A stretch of 64,000 bases of DNA from Tenrec ecaudatus (Eukaryota > Chordata > Mammalia > Afrosoricida > Tenrecidae): NCBI RefSeq assembly GCF_050624435.1, contig NC_134546.1, positions 14,221,001 through 14,285,000 of the forward strand, written 5' to 3'. Shown here one piece after another: positions 10,895-21,590 of this stretch. Below the pieces are notes generated by a model, which saw only the letters and a program-made list of their open reading frames with translations, was not told where the DNA came from and ran no database searches. The stretch's first letter is position 1, and every line of letters begins with the position of its first letter. The translations under genes were made by a program, and so were the position numbers.

Positions 10895-11910
10895 ATTGAT
10901 TTTGTTAGGTACTATCTAGTAAGTTCTGACTCATACCAACCCTGTGCACAACGGAAGTCAACACTGCATGGCCTTGCCTCATCCTCAAAATTGCCGCTGT
11001 GCTTGATCCTATCAGGGCAGTCACTATGTCCATCCATCCTTTTGAAGGCCTTCCTCTTTGTCACCACCCCTCCACTTTATGGAGCATGATGTCCTTCCCC
11101 AAGGACGTCCTCTCCTGACAACACATCCGACGTATGTGAGATGAAGCCTTTCCATTCTTACCTCTCAGGAGTACGCTGACTGGACTGCTTCCAAGATAGA
11201 TTTGTTTGGCCTTTCAGCGTCCTTGGTACTTTCAATATTGTACAATTCAATAATTCCAATATTGTCTTCCAGCACCACAAGTCAAATGTGTTTCTTCTTA
11301 TTCTTCAATTCCTTAATCAGTGTCCCACTTTCACATGCATCTGAAGCAATTGAAACCACCAGGTCCATCTTAGTCCTCAAAGAAACCTCTTTGCTTTTCA
11401 ACACATTAAAGAGGTCTTGTGCAGCACATTTACCCAATGCCATGTGTCCTTCAATCTCTTAGTTGTTCCTGGAGCTCATTGATTGTGGACTCAAACAAAA
11501 TGAAATCCTTTATAGTGTCAATCTTTTCTTCTCTTAACAAATGTTATCTATTGGTCCATTGGTATGGATTTTGGTCTTCTGAACATTTCATCGTAATCCA
11601 TACTGAAGGCTGCAGTCCTTGAGGTTCATCAGCAAGTGCTTCAAGTCCTCCTCACTTTCAGCAGTCAACGTTGTATCATCTGAATAGTTTAAGTTGTTAA
11701 TAAGCCTTCCTTCAAGTTTGATGCCACATTCTTCTTCATATAATTTGACTCTTATGCTGATTTGCTCAGCATAACGTTTGAACAAGTTTGGTGATAGGAT
11801 ACAACCATGGTGTACACCTTTCCTGATTTTAAACCGTGTACTATTCGCTTGTTCTTTTGTATTGTGTTTATTCCATCCTTTTCGGGGTTGTAAGTGAACT
11901 TGTTCAAATC
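10895..11910 (-). mobile_element. RTE-clade LINE, antisense, 3' half
   Basis: Covers the C-terminal and RT-core part of the single RTE ORF on the minus strand: 'gacaacacatccgacgtatg', 'tttcacatgcatctgaagca', 'gttgtatcatctgaatag' and 'gatttgctcagcataacg'. The minus-strand ORF inside it carries the RT active-site region. Its 3' half is repeated in the opposite orientation at 12090-12735, giving an inverted repeat. Confidence 0.88.
11588..11785 (-). pseudogene. RTE reverse-transcriptase fragment (active-site region)
   Basis: A 65-residue minus-strand open stretch with GIKLEGRLINNLNYSDDTTL followed by 'AESEEDLKHLLM'. This is the RTE/BovB-type block 'G..I.NLRYADDT.L.AE..EEL..LL'. The catalytic Y-x-D-D core reads YSDD here, so the two aspartates remain and the residue before them has changed from the usual Ala to Ser. 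The RT would copy element RNA at a nicked target. The frame is broken on both sides, so this is a fossil with no activity. It is part of the LINE at 10895-11910. Confidence 0.88.
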
Positions 11911-11914
11911 AAAA

Positions 11915-12080
11915 CCAAACTCATTGCTGTCAAATGAACTCTGATTTATATAGTAACCCGATGGGACAGGGTAGAATTGCTGTTGTGGATTTCTAAAACT
12001 GTAAATCATGACAGTCAATATAAACTCTTTACAAATCAATGTTGGAAACCCACGGGGGCAGTCCTCTGAAACTGTAAATC
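11915..12080 (-). mobile_element. Two AfroSINE fragments, antisense
   Basis: 'aaactcattgctgtcaaatg', 'gggacagggtagaattgctg' and 'tggatttctaaaactgtaaa' (11915-12022), then a second shorter run 'acccacgggggcagtcctc' with 'tgaaactgtaaatc' (12030-12080). They separate the two opposed RTE copies. Confidence 0.65.
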
Positions 12081-12089
12081 TTTATACTC

Positions 12090-12735
12090 AATATAAATGC
12101 TTCACAACTCAATGTAAATAAGACCATAATCCTCACAAGGGGACCAATTGCTAACACCATAATAAATGGAGAAAAGATTGAAGTTGCCCAAGATATTGTC
12201 TTGCTGGGATCCACAATCAGTGCTCATCAAAGCAGCAGTGAAAAGACCAAACAGCACATTGCATTGGGTGAATCTACTGCCCAAGACCTCTTTGAGGTTC
12301 CTGGTCTGTTCTGAAAAGCAAGGAGGTGACTTGGAAGACTGGTAAGGTCCGCCCGACTCAAGCGTGATATTTTCAATTGCCTCATATGAATGTTGGACAT
12401 TGAATGAAACAGACCTAAAAAGAATCAGTGCATTTGAATTATGGTGCTGGTGAAGAATATGGAATCTACCATGTATTTATTGTCTAAAGAATAAGCAAAT
12501 GATCCATAGAGGCAAGGATAGCGAGACTTGGTCTTACATGCTTCGGACAGCTGTTACACAAGGCCAGTCCCTGGAGAAGGACATGATGGTACCTGGTAAA
12601 GTAGATGGGCAAGAACAAGAAGTACCCACAGGTGATGGCAACAATAGGTTCCGACACAGAAACAGACCAAGGCGAGTTGTAATTGTACTTAGGGTCGCTA
12701 TGAATCAGCACACACTGGCACCTAACGACACCAGA
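12090..12735 (+). mobile_element. RTE-clade LINE 3' end, sense
   Basis: Sense-strand equivalent of the 3' part of the copy at 10895-11910: 'aatggagaaaagattgaagt', 'gggatccacaatcagtgctc', 'gaaaagcaaggaggtgac', 'cagtccctggagaaggacat' and the terminal 'ggcacctaacgacacc'. The last phrase is close to the 3' end of RTE elements as I recall them. No intact ORF. Confidence 0.85.
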
Positions 12736-12838
12736 ACAATTCTTTACAGGAATTGAAAGCCTCATCTTACCCCAGGGCACAGGGGATGGTTTCAAGCTGC
12801 TGAATTTGCGATTCACAGCCCAATGTGTGACCCATACT
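12736..12838 (-). mobile_element. AfroSINE fragment, antisense
   Basis: 'caggaattgaaagcctcatc' and 'ggatggtttcaagctgctga' are the antisense middle and head. Low similarity. Confidence 0.5.
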
Positions 12839-12839
12839 G

Positions 12840-14001
12840 TCAAATCAGTTCTGACCCAGAGATCCTATAGACAGAACAAAACGCTGCCCCAGCACTGTCA
12901 CAGCCCTTGCTATGCAGCCATGGTATCAGTCCATCTTACCAAGGACCCCCCCTTCCGTCCTGGGCCATCTGCACAACTGTTCTGTCTGAGCCCAGGTTGC
13001 AGCCACTGAGAGGGTCTTCTCTTTCTTGAGGACCTGCTTTACAAAGCCTGATGTCTTTCTCAAGGAACCAAGTTAGTTCCTCTGATAACATGTCCAAAGT
13101 ATGTGAGACGAAGTTCACTCAGTGGCACTTAAGAATAACACAACAAACATTTTTTCTGGTATTCTCTCTTTGCAGCCCAAATCCATCAGATACAATCGAT
13201 GATGTTGCTCATTCCATGTCCTCTTCTGAATCTGGCTTGAATTTCCATCAGTCGTCAGGTGATGTGCTACCCTAACCATTTTTAATTTATCTTCAGCATA
13301 ATTTTACCTGCACATGATATTAATGCTATTGTTTGGAAGATTTCCACATTCCTTTGAATCGGCTTTCTTTGGAAACATTGTGCTATAGATCTAGTCGGGT
13401 CAGTTGACCTGGAGCTGCTTTTGAAATTTCTTGGCATAAATGAGTGAGTGCTTTGTTTTGTTTAAGCATCTCAATTGCTATTCTGTCAGTTCCTCAAAAA
13501 AAGAAGAAGAAAACCATACTCACTGTGATGGAATTACTGACTCATAACAACCCTGTAGGAAGGAAGGACAGGGTGGAACTGCCCTGTGAGTTCTCTAGGG
13601 CCTTGTTTTTGGTCAGTGCCTTCAAGCAGCTTGGACTTCCTTCAGTGTCATTGACTGTTAATCATGTACTACCTGCTGATAAGGTTGGGCATTGACCAAT
13701 TCTTTTTGGTACAATTATGCTTTGCTTCCTGCCATCTTCTATTAATGTTTTATGCCATGATCAATTCCCTCCTCCCCCCACAGGATCTTTCAATATTTCA
13801 ACTGTAGACTCATTCCCTTCCCCTCTCCCAAACCAGGTCTTTTATCTTGAGAGATTCCATGCATGGCTTTTTCATTTGGTCTTTGCACATAACTTTATCT
13901 CCTAGAACCACCCTGTGAAGTTTCCTATTTAATTATTTGACTTCATCATTTCTTCCATTTGTTTCACCTACTTTATATTCAAAAGCAAATCATTTCTGAT
14001 A
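12840..14001 (-). mobile_element. RTE-clade LINE, near full length (segment 1 of 3)
   Basis: From the 3' side: 'tagacagaacaaaacgctgc', 'aacatgtccaaagtatgtg', 'tcctcttctgaatctggc', 'tttcttggcataaatgagtg', 'accaattctttttggtac' and 'cactttatattc'. A jump at about 13126 shows an internal deletion of the RT core. An antisense AfroSINE lies at about 13510-13600. It continues at 14535 and 15154. Confidence 0.82.
13510..13600 (-). mobile_element. AfroSINE fragment inside RTE
   Basis: 'ggaattactgactcataaca', 'aggacagggtggaactgcc' and 'ctgtgagttctctagggc' are the antisense AfroSINE body. The RTE phrase resumes straight after with 'ccttgtttttggtcagtgcc'. Confidence 0.65.
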
Positions 14002-14534
14002 TGTTAGTCTGGGTAGACTAGAGAAACAAACTCATAGACACTAATATGGGTATAGGAAAGAGCTTTATATACAAGAGAAATTGAATATTGAGAAAACATC
14101 CCAGCCTAGTCCAGATCAAGACCATAAATCTGATATTAGCCCATATGTTTGATACCAATCTATAAAACCCTCTTCAGGCTCACGAAACACATGCAATGAT
14201 GCTGAATTCAGGAAGATCACAGGCCAGTGAGTGGGAAGTCTTGTGGAGCTAGTGGTGATATAAGCATCTCAGCTCTGGCAGGGGAATCTACGTGGCTTCT
14301 CCAGCTCAGGGCACTATCATACCTCTATGTGTCTTGTCAGCTGTAATGTCTCCCAGGGAGTGAGCAGAGAGAGTGTGTGTCTCCTGCCTCCAAGGAGGAA
14401 ATGCAAGAGTTCCCAGAATCCTCAGGAGAAGGCCATGCACATACAGAGGCCTCATTGGCTATGACCTGATTGACAGGCTAGACTCCACCCCCACATTCTC
14501 AATCATCAGAGTGACACCAGATTAAGTAACTACA
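14002..14534 (+). mobile_element. LTR-like element in RTE (family A, copy 1)
   Basis: Starts TGTTAGTCTGGGTAGACTAG and ends 'aagtaactaca'. A TATA-like 'gctttatatacaag' lies about 65 bp in. It shares order and wording with 14691-15153 and, reversed, with 27495-27953: 'ccagatcaag', 'atgcaatgatgctgaattca', 'aggaagatcacaggccagtg' and 'tgacctgattgacaggctag'. No ORF. TG...CA ends and an internal TATA suit a solo LTR of MaLR/ERVL style, but 5-bp flanks do not match, so the class is tentative. Confidence 0.6.
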
Positions 14535-14690
14535 GCAACTATCTACTTTGTTTTTTCCTCACATCTTTAAAATATCCTTTTGCTTACTTTATGTAGGACG
14601 TAGTCCCATAATTCATCTGCTCTTCAGTCGTGAGTGTTCAGTGTATCAAATCTATTTTGGTAATGGTCTCTAAATTCAAGTGGGATCTTG
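14535..14690 (-). mobile_element. RTE-clade LINE (segment 2 of 3)
   Basis: A short piece of the same LINE between the two LTR-like insertions: 'cataattcatctgctcttca', 'gtgtatcaaatctattttgg' and 'ggtctctaaattcaagtggg'. Because this spacer is LINE and not retroviral internal sequence, the two flanking LTR-like elements are separate insertions and not a provirus. Confidence 0.75.
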
Positions 14691-15153
14691 TGTTAGTCCC
14701 ATAGACTAGAGAAACAAATACAGAGACACTCATAAGTATATAAGAAAGAACTTTATATAAAAATGTAATTGTATATTAAGAAAACATCTCAGTCCAGATC
14801 AAGTCCATAAGTCCAATATTTCCCCATATCTTGATTTTAGTGCATAAATTCCTCCTTAGACTCATACATCCATGCAATGATACCAAATTCAGGAAGATTA
14901 TAGGCCAGTGGGTGGAAAGTCTTATGAATCCAGTGGTGGTGGAAGCATCTCAGTGTTGGCATGGGTCTCCATGTGGCTCCTCCAGCTCCAGGGCTCTGGC
15001 TGCCATCAGCGTGGCTCCAGTGGCCTCCGGTGAGCTATTTATTTCCGTGGCACCTCCAAATGAGGTCATTAAGCTGCGACCTGATTGACATGCTAAACTC
15101 CACCCTTCACTGTTAATACTCTCAAATGGACACCAGATTATGTAACTACCACA
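14691..15153 (+). mobile_element. LTR-like element in RTE (family A, copy 2)
   Basis: Starts TGTTAGTCCCATAGACTAG and ends 'tgtaactaccaca'. It tracks copy 1 through 'aaaacatctcagtccagatc', 'catgcaatgataccaaattc' and 'gcgacctgattgacatgc', but lacks about 70 bp of copy 1 near 14345-14430. Confidence 0.6.
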
Positions 15154-16260
15154 GATATGAAGTTGCATTATTTTACTCATGAAACTGATCTAATTTTCCT
15201 GTTCTAATTTGAACTTGCCTCTCTATGAGCATTTGAGGTCTCAACTATAGTTGAACCCTGGCCTTCTTTCAAGTAATGGTAATGAACTTTTCCATTATCT
15301 CTCCACAATTGTAGTTGATTTGATTCCTACATATTTCATTCATCAAAGTCCACGTGTAGCATCACCATTTGTGCTGTTGAAAAATACATTTTCATTGGTG
15401 AAGCTGTTGATCTTGAGAAATTCTACCGTGTGATCTCCCATGTGATTTCTATCATGAAAGTAATTTTCCAGCTACTGATTATTCTTTTTACCAACTTCCA
15501 CATTCCAATCACTGGTGGTTATCAATGCAGTTTAATGGAAAGTTTAGTCTATTTGAGACTGCAGAAGTTGGCAAAAATATTCAATCCTTTCATCGTTGGT
15601 ATTAGTTGATGTGTAAATTTGAAAGGCAGTTATGTACATTAGTCTGTATGTCTTATAGTATTATGAATGTTAGTCTATCATTGATAGGATTTTGCATAAC
15701 AATAGATCTTGAAATGTTGGACAACAAATGTGATGCTGTTCCTCATTAATGCAGCATTTGGCCATAGTTTGATTTTCTGATTCAAAATGGCCAATACAGA
15801 TTCATGTCAACTAGATCTTTTCCTAGCTGAGAGCCTTTAGGGTTTCATTTCCAAAACATTCCCATTCAATAAGCTTGCTCTTATGATTCAAACTTTAAAA
15901 AGTCCTTAAAACTAATTGATGCTGTTATTGATCTTCAAGTGTTACATTTCAGTTTTGACAATTCTCATATTTCCTTATTTAATCTTAAATCAATTAATGA
16001 ATGATCTCACAATGTGTCAGCCAGTATTCCACTGTCATCCATAAGGCTTTCCCAAGCTGGTTTGTTCAGTAGCAGCTCCTTCTTCTGTTTGTATTAGTCT
16101 CCATTTGGGCAGTCCACCACGGGAAACCTTGTCTGCCATGGTGACCCTGAGGCTATTTCACATCCTGCTGGCAGAGCTTCGAGCATCACAGCAGCACACA
16201 ACCCACCACATGGAGCAAAGTGACAGACAAGATGTGGAGGATGCAGTTAGTAAGGAAGAG
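15154..16260 (-). mobile_element. RTE-clade LINE (segment 3 of 3, 5' part)
   Basis: Continues the LINE towards its 5' end. Recognisable pieces are 'caatcactggtggttatcaa' (endonuclease region), 'ttctgattcaaaatggccaa', 'gggcagtccaccacgggaaa' and 'gcttcgagcatcacagcagc'. No open frame remains. The 5' boundary near 16260 is approximate. Confidence 0.7.
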
Positions 16261-17531
16261 ATTAACAACTTCCGTTGAAATTTGCTTTTCTCTTGGCATC
16301 CTAAATGACTGGATTAAATATAGGATCACATTGTGAACTTCTATTTTTTTTATTAGAATGGAGTTTATGGACTGTAGTTATTCAACCATGCTTCTTGAGT
16401 AATTATTTATTAGTTGTATGAAGTGACTTATTTTTTATTAGATGATATAATAATTATACATTTTGGAAAAGTATTTTTACACCTATATAGTGCAGTACAC
16501 AGGAAAAAAACCCTGAATGTATAATAAAGGAAGATTCACTAATAGGAATATGGATACTTAATCAGTGTCCCAATTCTATAAATTAAAAGAACTACATAAC
16601 AAAGCAAATGTATTGTCTAGTGAACCATTAGGATGAGGAGCAATAAACCATTATTCAAAATAGGCTCATTTTAATTTTATGGCCAAGGTAGGAAGCATTG
16701 CGGACAACTAGCTGCCCATTATGATCATGTGGAAAGCACTTAAATAAACACCAATGTCCGCCTGGGAATATAGCGAGTAGAACCTGGGCTTCAGTATTTC
16801 TTAAAGTCTCCTCAGGTGGGGAGGAAACAGTATGGGGCCGCACCTGACCTCCTTTTGCTGTAGCAGGGAGAAGGAGAAGCAGCCGCCATTACCAGTCCAA
16901 GGCCGACTGACACAGAGGCTGGGCATGCCTCCGCCCTCTATTGTTCCTGACTTTATTGTGACACAACTCTTCTTCCCATGGCACGCTAATTCTCTGCTAG
17001 GTTTAATAATGCGTTCCAATGGCAACACAAAACCCATAGACAATACTCACAATTATGAGGGTCTAGTAGGGAAGTTAACAGCTTACCAAACCAAGGATGA
17101 GAAAGCATTAAGGATGTAGCTATTGGTCCACACTCAGCAGCTACACCTTTCTCTGGTTCTCAGTCTCGCGATGGCTTGGTGCCTTGGCCTCTGGCTCCGT
17201 GGGCCAAGAAGCTACCTGCTGTCTGTCTCACTGCCTCAGGGTCCTGTCTCACTGCCTCAGGGTCTTGCTACAGCTCCTTGCTGCCTCTGTCTCTGATAGC
17301 TCTTTTGTTCTGACTCACGATCTCATCATGCTGCAGGCTCCGCTGCCTTTGCCACTTCAGACATGGGCTGCCTACTTGCTCCTCTCGAGGCTAATCTTCC
17401 TTGTTGGTCCCAGGATTCTCGGTATTCTTGCTTCAGAGATGGCTTTCTTTTCATACACAGAAGAAGGATGACACTGACCACTCCTTGAGTATGTATCCAA
17501 TGCAGCTTGTCTTCAAGGCCCTACCTAATCT
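16261..17531. other. Unclassified; possible old LTR at 16780-17520
   Basis: 16261-16780 is AT-rich with nothing recognisable. 16780-17520 is richer in G+C with several 60-95-codon ORFs in different frames and a perfect tandem duplication of about 21 bp at 17221-17266 (unit 'tgtctcactgcctcagggtc'). The patchwork of short ORFs looks like decayed repeat DNA (LTR or ERV remnant possible) and not a gene. Confidence 0.35.
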
Positions 17532-17742
17532 TTTACAAGGAGCTCTGATGTGGGATAGTGATTATGCATTGGGCTGCTAAATACAAAGTCAGGAGTTCAA
17601 AACCACGAGGTGCTCCACTGGAGAAAGATGTGGCTTCCTACTCCCGTAAAGAATGGCAGTCTCTGAAACCCACAAGGATGCTTCCATTCTGTTCCAAGGG
17701 GTCGCTATGACTTAGCCTGGACTCTATGGCAATGAGCTTGCT
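17532..17742 (+). mobile_element. AfroSINE, complete order
   Basis: 'ggagctctgatgtgggatag', 'tgggctgctaaatacaaag', 'aggagttcaaaaccacgagg', 'ggcttcctactcccgtaaag', 'cagtctctgaaacccacaag' and 'gtcgctatgacttagcctgg'. Confidence 0.85.
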
Positions 17743-17744
17743 TA

Positions 17745-18435
17745 GATTCTGATCCAATCATTTGGTGGAGTTAGAGACAAGCCAGGTTTAAGGACGGTAA
17801 TTTTACTTCGCCAGAGTTAAATCTCAGTTGCTTCCCCAGGTTGCAGCCTAACATAATATAAGAAACTCCCTGATGGGATCTGCTACGAGCAGCCAAGAAG
17901 CTGTACGAAGATTAAAGTGGATGTAGCACTTACTGAAGCCACAGTCCTGATGTAATTGAAAGGAGGTTTCCTCGGGGGGTGGGGGTGGGGCGATCCCTTA
18001 AGAGTAGACACTGAAAGGTTTGCTTGCATTTTGCTGGATCTGGATCCTACACCTGCCTCTTCAACCTCAGATTTTCTGGACTTGAACCAGTGACCTGCCA
18101 TATTGCCTGCCAATCCTGGGAGCTAGCAGTGGCCTGTCATCTGACTTGTCAACCTTCGATTAATTCATTTTTCCAGTCACAAGCCTAGAACGCTGACCTT
18201 GGATTCACTTGGTTTTGTAGTCTATGGTATTCCTGACAATCCTGGATTTATCAGCTCCCAAAGACATGCCAGTCAGAGGAAGCCTCCAGCTTAACATCTG
18301 ACCAATGAAATTGAAATCGTACTAGATTTGCTCCCTTGTACAGCTGTATAAACCATTTTCTTGATATAAACTTATTTCGTCACATACATACAACTGTCAC
18401 TGGTTTTTCTTCTCCAGGGAACTCAACCTAAAGCA
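17745..18435 (-). mobile_element. LTR-like retroelement (family B, antisense copy)
   Basis: Reverse complement matches the element at 714-1363: a start 'ggttgagttccctggag', then 'aaaaccagtgacag', 'ggcaggtcactggttcaag' and 'aactgattggcaggtc'-type wording. It carries 'gatccagatccagcaaaatg' in the middle. No ORF. Boundaries are approximate. Confidence 0.5.
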
Positions 18436-18781
18436 AAAAAGATTAAAGAAAGTTTTCATGAGAAGATATGACTATAAGAGTCATCTTGGATTCAGTGAGA
18501 CAGGTCTTATTACACACATCTTGTGCCTTACACTTTGGCCATTTGCTCTCTCTCTCTGATTAGGGGACTCCAGGCACCATGTTGTTAGAACACTAGGGCA
18601 GCTTACAGAGTGAGTCATGTGGAAATAAATGGAGGCCCTAGTCCACAGCCAACCAGAGTTGGGCTCTGCTAATAGGTGAGTGGCTTTAGATAAGTACACT
18701 TCCACCTTCCGCAAAGCTTTGAGGTGACTTTGCCGCTGCTGGTCACCTAACTGCAATCTCATGAGAAATTGAAATAGAATA
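18436..18781. other. Unclassified stretch
   Basis: No repeat recognised. The 93-codon minus ORF (18481-18762) shows no domain. Confidence 0.3.
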
Positions 18782-19001
18782 ACCTAGACCATAGGTCCCC
18801 AGATTTATTTGACTTACTGCCGGGCCTCTTTTCAGGAAAAAATAAATTTACTCAGCACCATTGTCAATTACAAACTTTTGTAGTATAACCCTCAATCCAG
18901 AATAGCGTGTAAGGATCTCCTGTTGCAGGCCCCTTGATTTGTTCCAGGCCAGACTCTCCTAGAAGGCACTGTCATCCTCCATGGGAAACACTGATCTAGA
19001 C
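18782..19001. mobile_element. hAT-like MITE with 8-bp target-site duplication
   Basis: Element 18790-18993 (204 bp) has loosely inverted ends, CATAGGTCCCCAGAT and the complement of CCATGGGAAACACTG. It is flanked by 8-bp repeats acctagac (18782-18789) and atctagac (18994-19001), identical at 7 of 8 positions. An 8-bp duplication is the hAT signature. No transposase, so it is non-autonomous. This is the best-delimited DNA transposon in the window. Confidence 0.8.
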
Positions 19002-19112
19002 CAAGAATAGGAGATGCAATATTAGGGAGAAGACAAAGGACAAAGGGAGCAAATAGTACAGAAATGGTTTGTTGTAATATGTTCAATGAAGTAAGGGTTA
19101 GTTTGCTAGAAA

Positions 19113-19147
<35 letters not shown>

Positions 19148-19794
19148 AGACTATGCATAGGAGGGGATATAGATTATTGAGAATATTGAGAAATTTGCAA
19201 ATACCTAATTTAGAAGCAATAGTGAGTCATTAATTACTTGCCCCTTCTGTATTTTCAGAAACTTACTAAAAGTATAATTAAAATTCAGAAGAGAAAATTG
19301 TGTTGCTTATAAATAAATTCAAGAAAGGTTAGACCATTGTTTTGTGTAAAGAAAGTCAAACATGGTCCTTAAAAAAGATGTTTAAATGGATTGACCTTAG
19401 AGCAAAAGATTTGCACAGACCAGGAAATTTGCTGTGTGAGAGGAAAGCCATCCTCACTAGTTAACACTGAAACCAAACATATCAAAGCATCATTGAAGAA
19501 AAGAGCAATCGCCTGGTCTTTAGGGAAAAGACATCTATGAATGACATGCTAGAGAACCAAAACAAACAAATGAAGACTCAATTTCCGAAATTGGTTCAAA
19601 GTGACTTCAAATATATTTACAAGAGCTTACCATATTAACAAATATTAATGGGGACCTTACACAATGGTCCCATAGTCATTTCTCCCCAACCCCGAGCCAC
19701 ATAAATAAAAGCATTATTTTTAAATTTTTAAGTGATTGTGAAATAGGAGCAGGAAAGAAATGTATGCGTGAAAATTTACCTCTTTATTTATTTA
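19002..19794. other. Unclassified, includes (TG)n
   Basis: A (TG)n microsatellite lies at 19116-19145. The rest is AT-rich with no gene or repeat that I recognise. Confidence 0.5.
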
Positions 19795-19905
19795 TTTAAT
19801 AAATCATTTTTTGAGGGTTCTCACAGCTCATATCAATCCATATATCAAGTGTAATAAGCACATTTCCCAACATTCATTTGGCTATTGGAATGATTTGCTA
19901 ATGAT
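19795..19905 (-). mobile_element. L1-like tail fragment, antisense
   Basis: 'ttaataaatcattttttgag', 'tctcacagctcatatcaatc' and 'agtgtaataagcacatttcc' are a short, 5'-truncated relative of the tail at 24893-25390. They follow a (TTTA)n stretch. Confidence 0.6.
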
Positions 19906-20149
19906 TTTTGATCTTATGCAAATCTCCACTTAGAGAATCAGAGTCATTTCAATGTGAACAGTGCTGTACTTGGGATCCCTGTTTATTTTGCACCTGAAGC
20001 TGGAAATCAACATTTGCGCTTGAGGTGAACATCAAAGCCATTGTGCCCACTCTGCTGGCTTTGCATGAACTGCCTCTGGCAAGTAAATAATTTGCTATTG
20101 GCCACATTGCTTCAAAAGAGGTGAGATTTTAAAACAATGCAAATTACAA
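19906..20149. other. No recognisable feature
   Basis: Unique-looking sequence ('tgctaatgatttttgatctt' onward) with no repeat match that I can make. Confidence 0.3.
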
Positions 20150-21080
20150 GAAAACTGGAAATTTTTCCTAAAGCTATGCATTTAATTTTTTTTATAAAGC
20201 AACCTTATCACCTGCAAAGTACTCTACATTACATTTAATACATTTGTCAAATTTGCAATTCCATTCTGGGAAACATTTTTTAAACTCATCTGTTTGGGTG
20301 GCTGACAGCACCTCCTTCATTTTTTTTTTTTTTTGCCTCTTTTATGTCATCAAATCACTGTCCCTTCATGTCCCTCTGCAATCATGGAAACTAAAAGAAG
20401 TCACATGGAACAAGGTCAGGTGAGTAAGGTGCATTGGGCAAGAGAGGCATGCTGTTTTGCTTTGTTTTTGCCCCAAACTGTTGCACTGAGATGCCTGTGT
20501 GAGCAGGTGCATTGACATGGTGGCAATATCAGTCCCTTGTCTGCCAACAATCATGCCTTTTTTGTTGCACGTTGTTACACAACCTTTTCAGAACCTCTAA
20601 AGAGAAAGCTTGATTAACAATCTGACCTGGTAGAATGAACTCCAAATGTACTTTGAGTTGACATTTTTGTCCATTTTGTCTATTTTTGTCCATTTGGGAA
20701 GTTGACGGATAAGGTTTGTCATCAATCAACATTTCACTTTTTTGAAACAAGAAAACCACTGGTACACTTGAGTTTTCCCATAGTGCTGTAGTTGTAAGCT
20801 GTGTTCAACATCATAACAGTTTCTGCAGCTCTTTTCCACAGGAAACAAAATATCACAGCCACACAATGTTCTCTTAAATCAGCCGTCACAAAAAGTGAGC
20901 TTCCAGCTAAACTGCTTTTACGAAAACAATGATTATGACCAGAGAGAACCTTCCCAGGTGATGCCACTGGGTGCACTAACTCAGAGTGAATTGCTTGATG
21001 CTTCCCTAGCAGGAAAAATGCATATTACAAAAATGCATATTATCCACCCCGCCCAGCACAATTCTGTTTTTTGGGTGGTA
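20150..21080 (-). mobile_element. mariner-type DNA transposon fossil
   Basis: On the plus strand it has 'accttatcacctgcaaagta' and 'ctcatctgtttgggtggctg', shared with 41715-41800, and further 'cagaacctctaaagagaaag' and 'cctggtagaatgaactcc', shared with 42060-42120. It continues past the end of the second copy to 'tttttgggtggtatctccta', a likely terminal repeat. The minus strand holds transposase remains. Length (about 0.93 kb) is short of the usual 1.3 kb. Confidence 0.8.
20529..20759 (-). pseudogene. mariner transposase fragment
   Basis: A 76-residue minus-strand open stretch with 'VHLEFILPGQIVNQAFSLEV' and 'LKRLCNNVQQKRHDCW', the part of mariner transposase just before the second catalytic Asp (H.DNAPAH) block. 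The next block is frame-shifted. In an active element it would cut and join the TIRs through a DD(34)D triad. Here the triad is not intact, so there is no function. Confidence 0.8.
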
Positions 21081-21515
21081 TCTCCTAGTATACTGTAAAG
21101 AATGTACAAAAGTGGAAACAGTTGTTTTAAATTGTACATTGCAATTCCACCAAGTAGGATGCAGGAACCATTGCATTTTCCATTTCTTCTGTCATTTATT
21201 CCTCATTATAGATATTTGGGTGGTATTTCATAACTATAAGTATTTCCAATGCACAATATCATATCCTGTGCCCCAACAATTCAGGATTCATTAATTTATT
21301 TATTCAACAAGTATTTTTTCAAGTAATATAGCATATATATTTTTCATTTTCTTTTAACATTATAAATGTAATTTTATTCACCGCACAGCATCCCATCTAG
21401 TACATATATCATATTTTGTTTAACCAATATCCTATTTCTGGACACTTACTTTCCTATAATTTCCTTTTAATCTCTGAAGGGTATTTTTAATTTTTTTAAT
21501 TCTTTGTTTGTTTTT
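21081..21515. other. AT-rich, unclassified
   Basis: No gene or repeat recognised, apart from T-rich runs at 21486-21515. Confidence 0.3.
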
Positions 21516-21590
21516 TCAAAACCACCAGATGATCCTTGGGAGAAAGGTGAGGCTTTCTACTACCCTGGAAATGAACTGCTAAAAGTACAA
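21516..21590 (+). mobile_element. AfroSINE fragment
   Basis: 'ttcaaaaccaccagatgatc' and 'gtgaggctttctactaccc'. Only the middle third is present. Confidence 0.65.

Noticed and set aside
14002-15153. A provirus with paired LTRs
   Set aside because: The DNA between the two LTR-like elements is RTE LINE continuous with the outside; there is no retroviral internal region.
16832-17471. Two consecutive 95-codon plus-strand ORFs suggesting a small gene
   Set aside because: Different frames, no domain, and the region looks like decayed repeat DNA with a tandem duplication.
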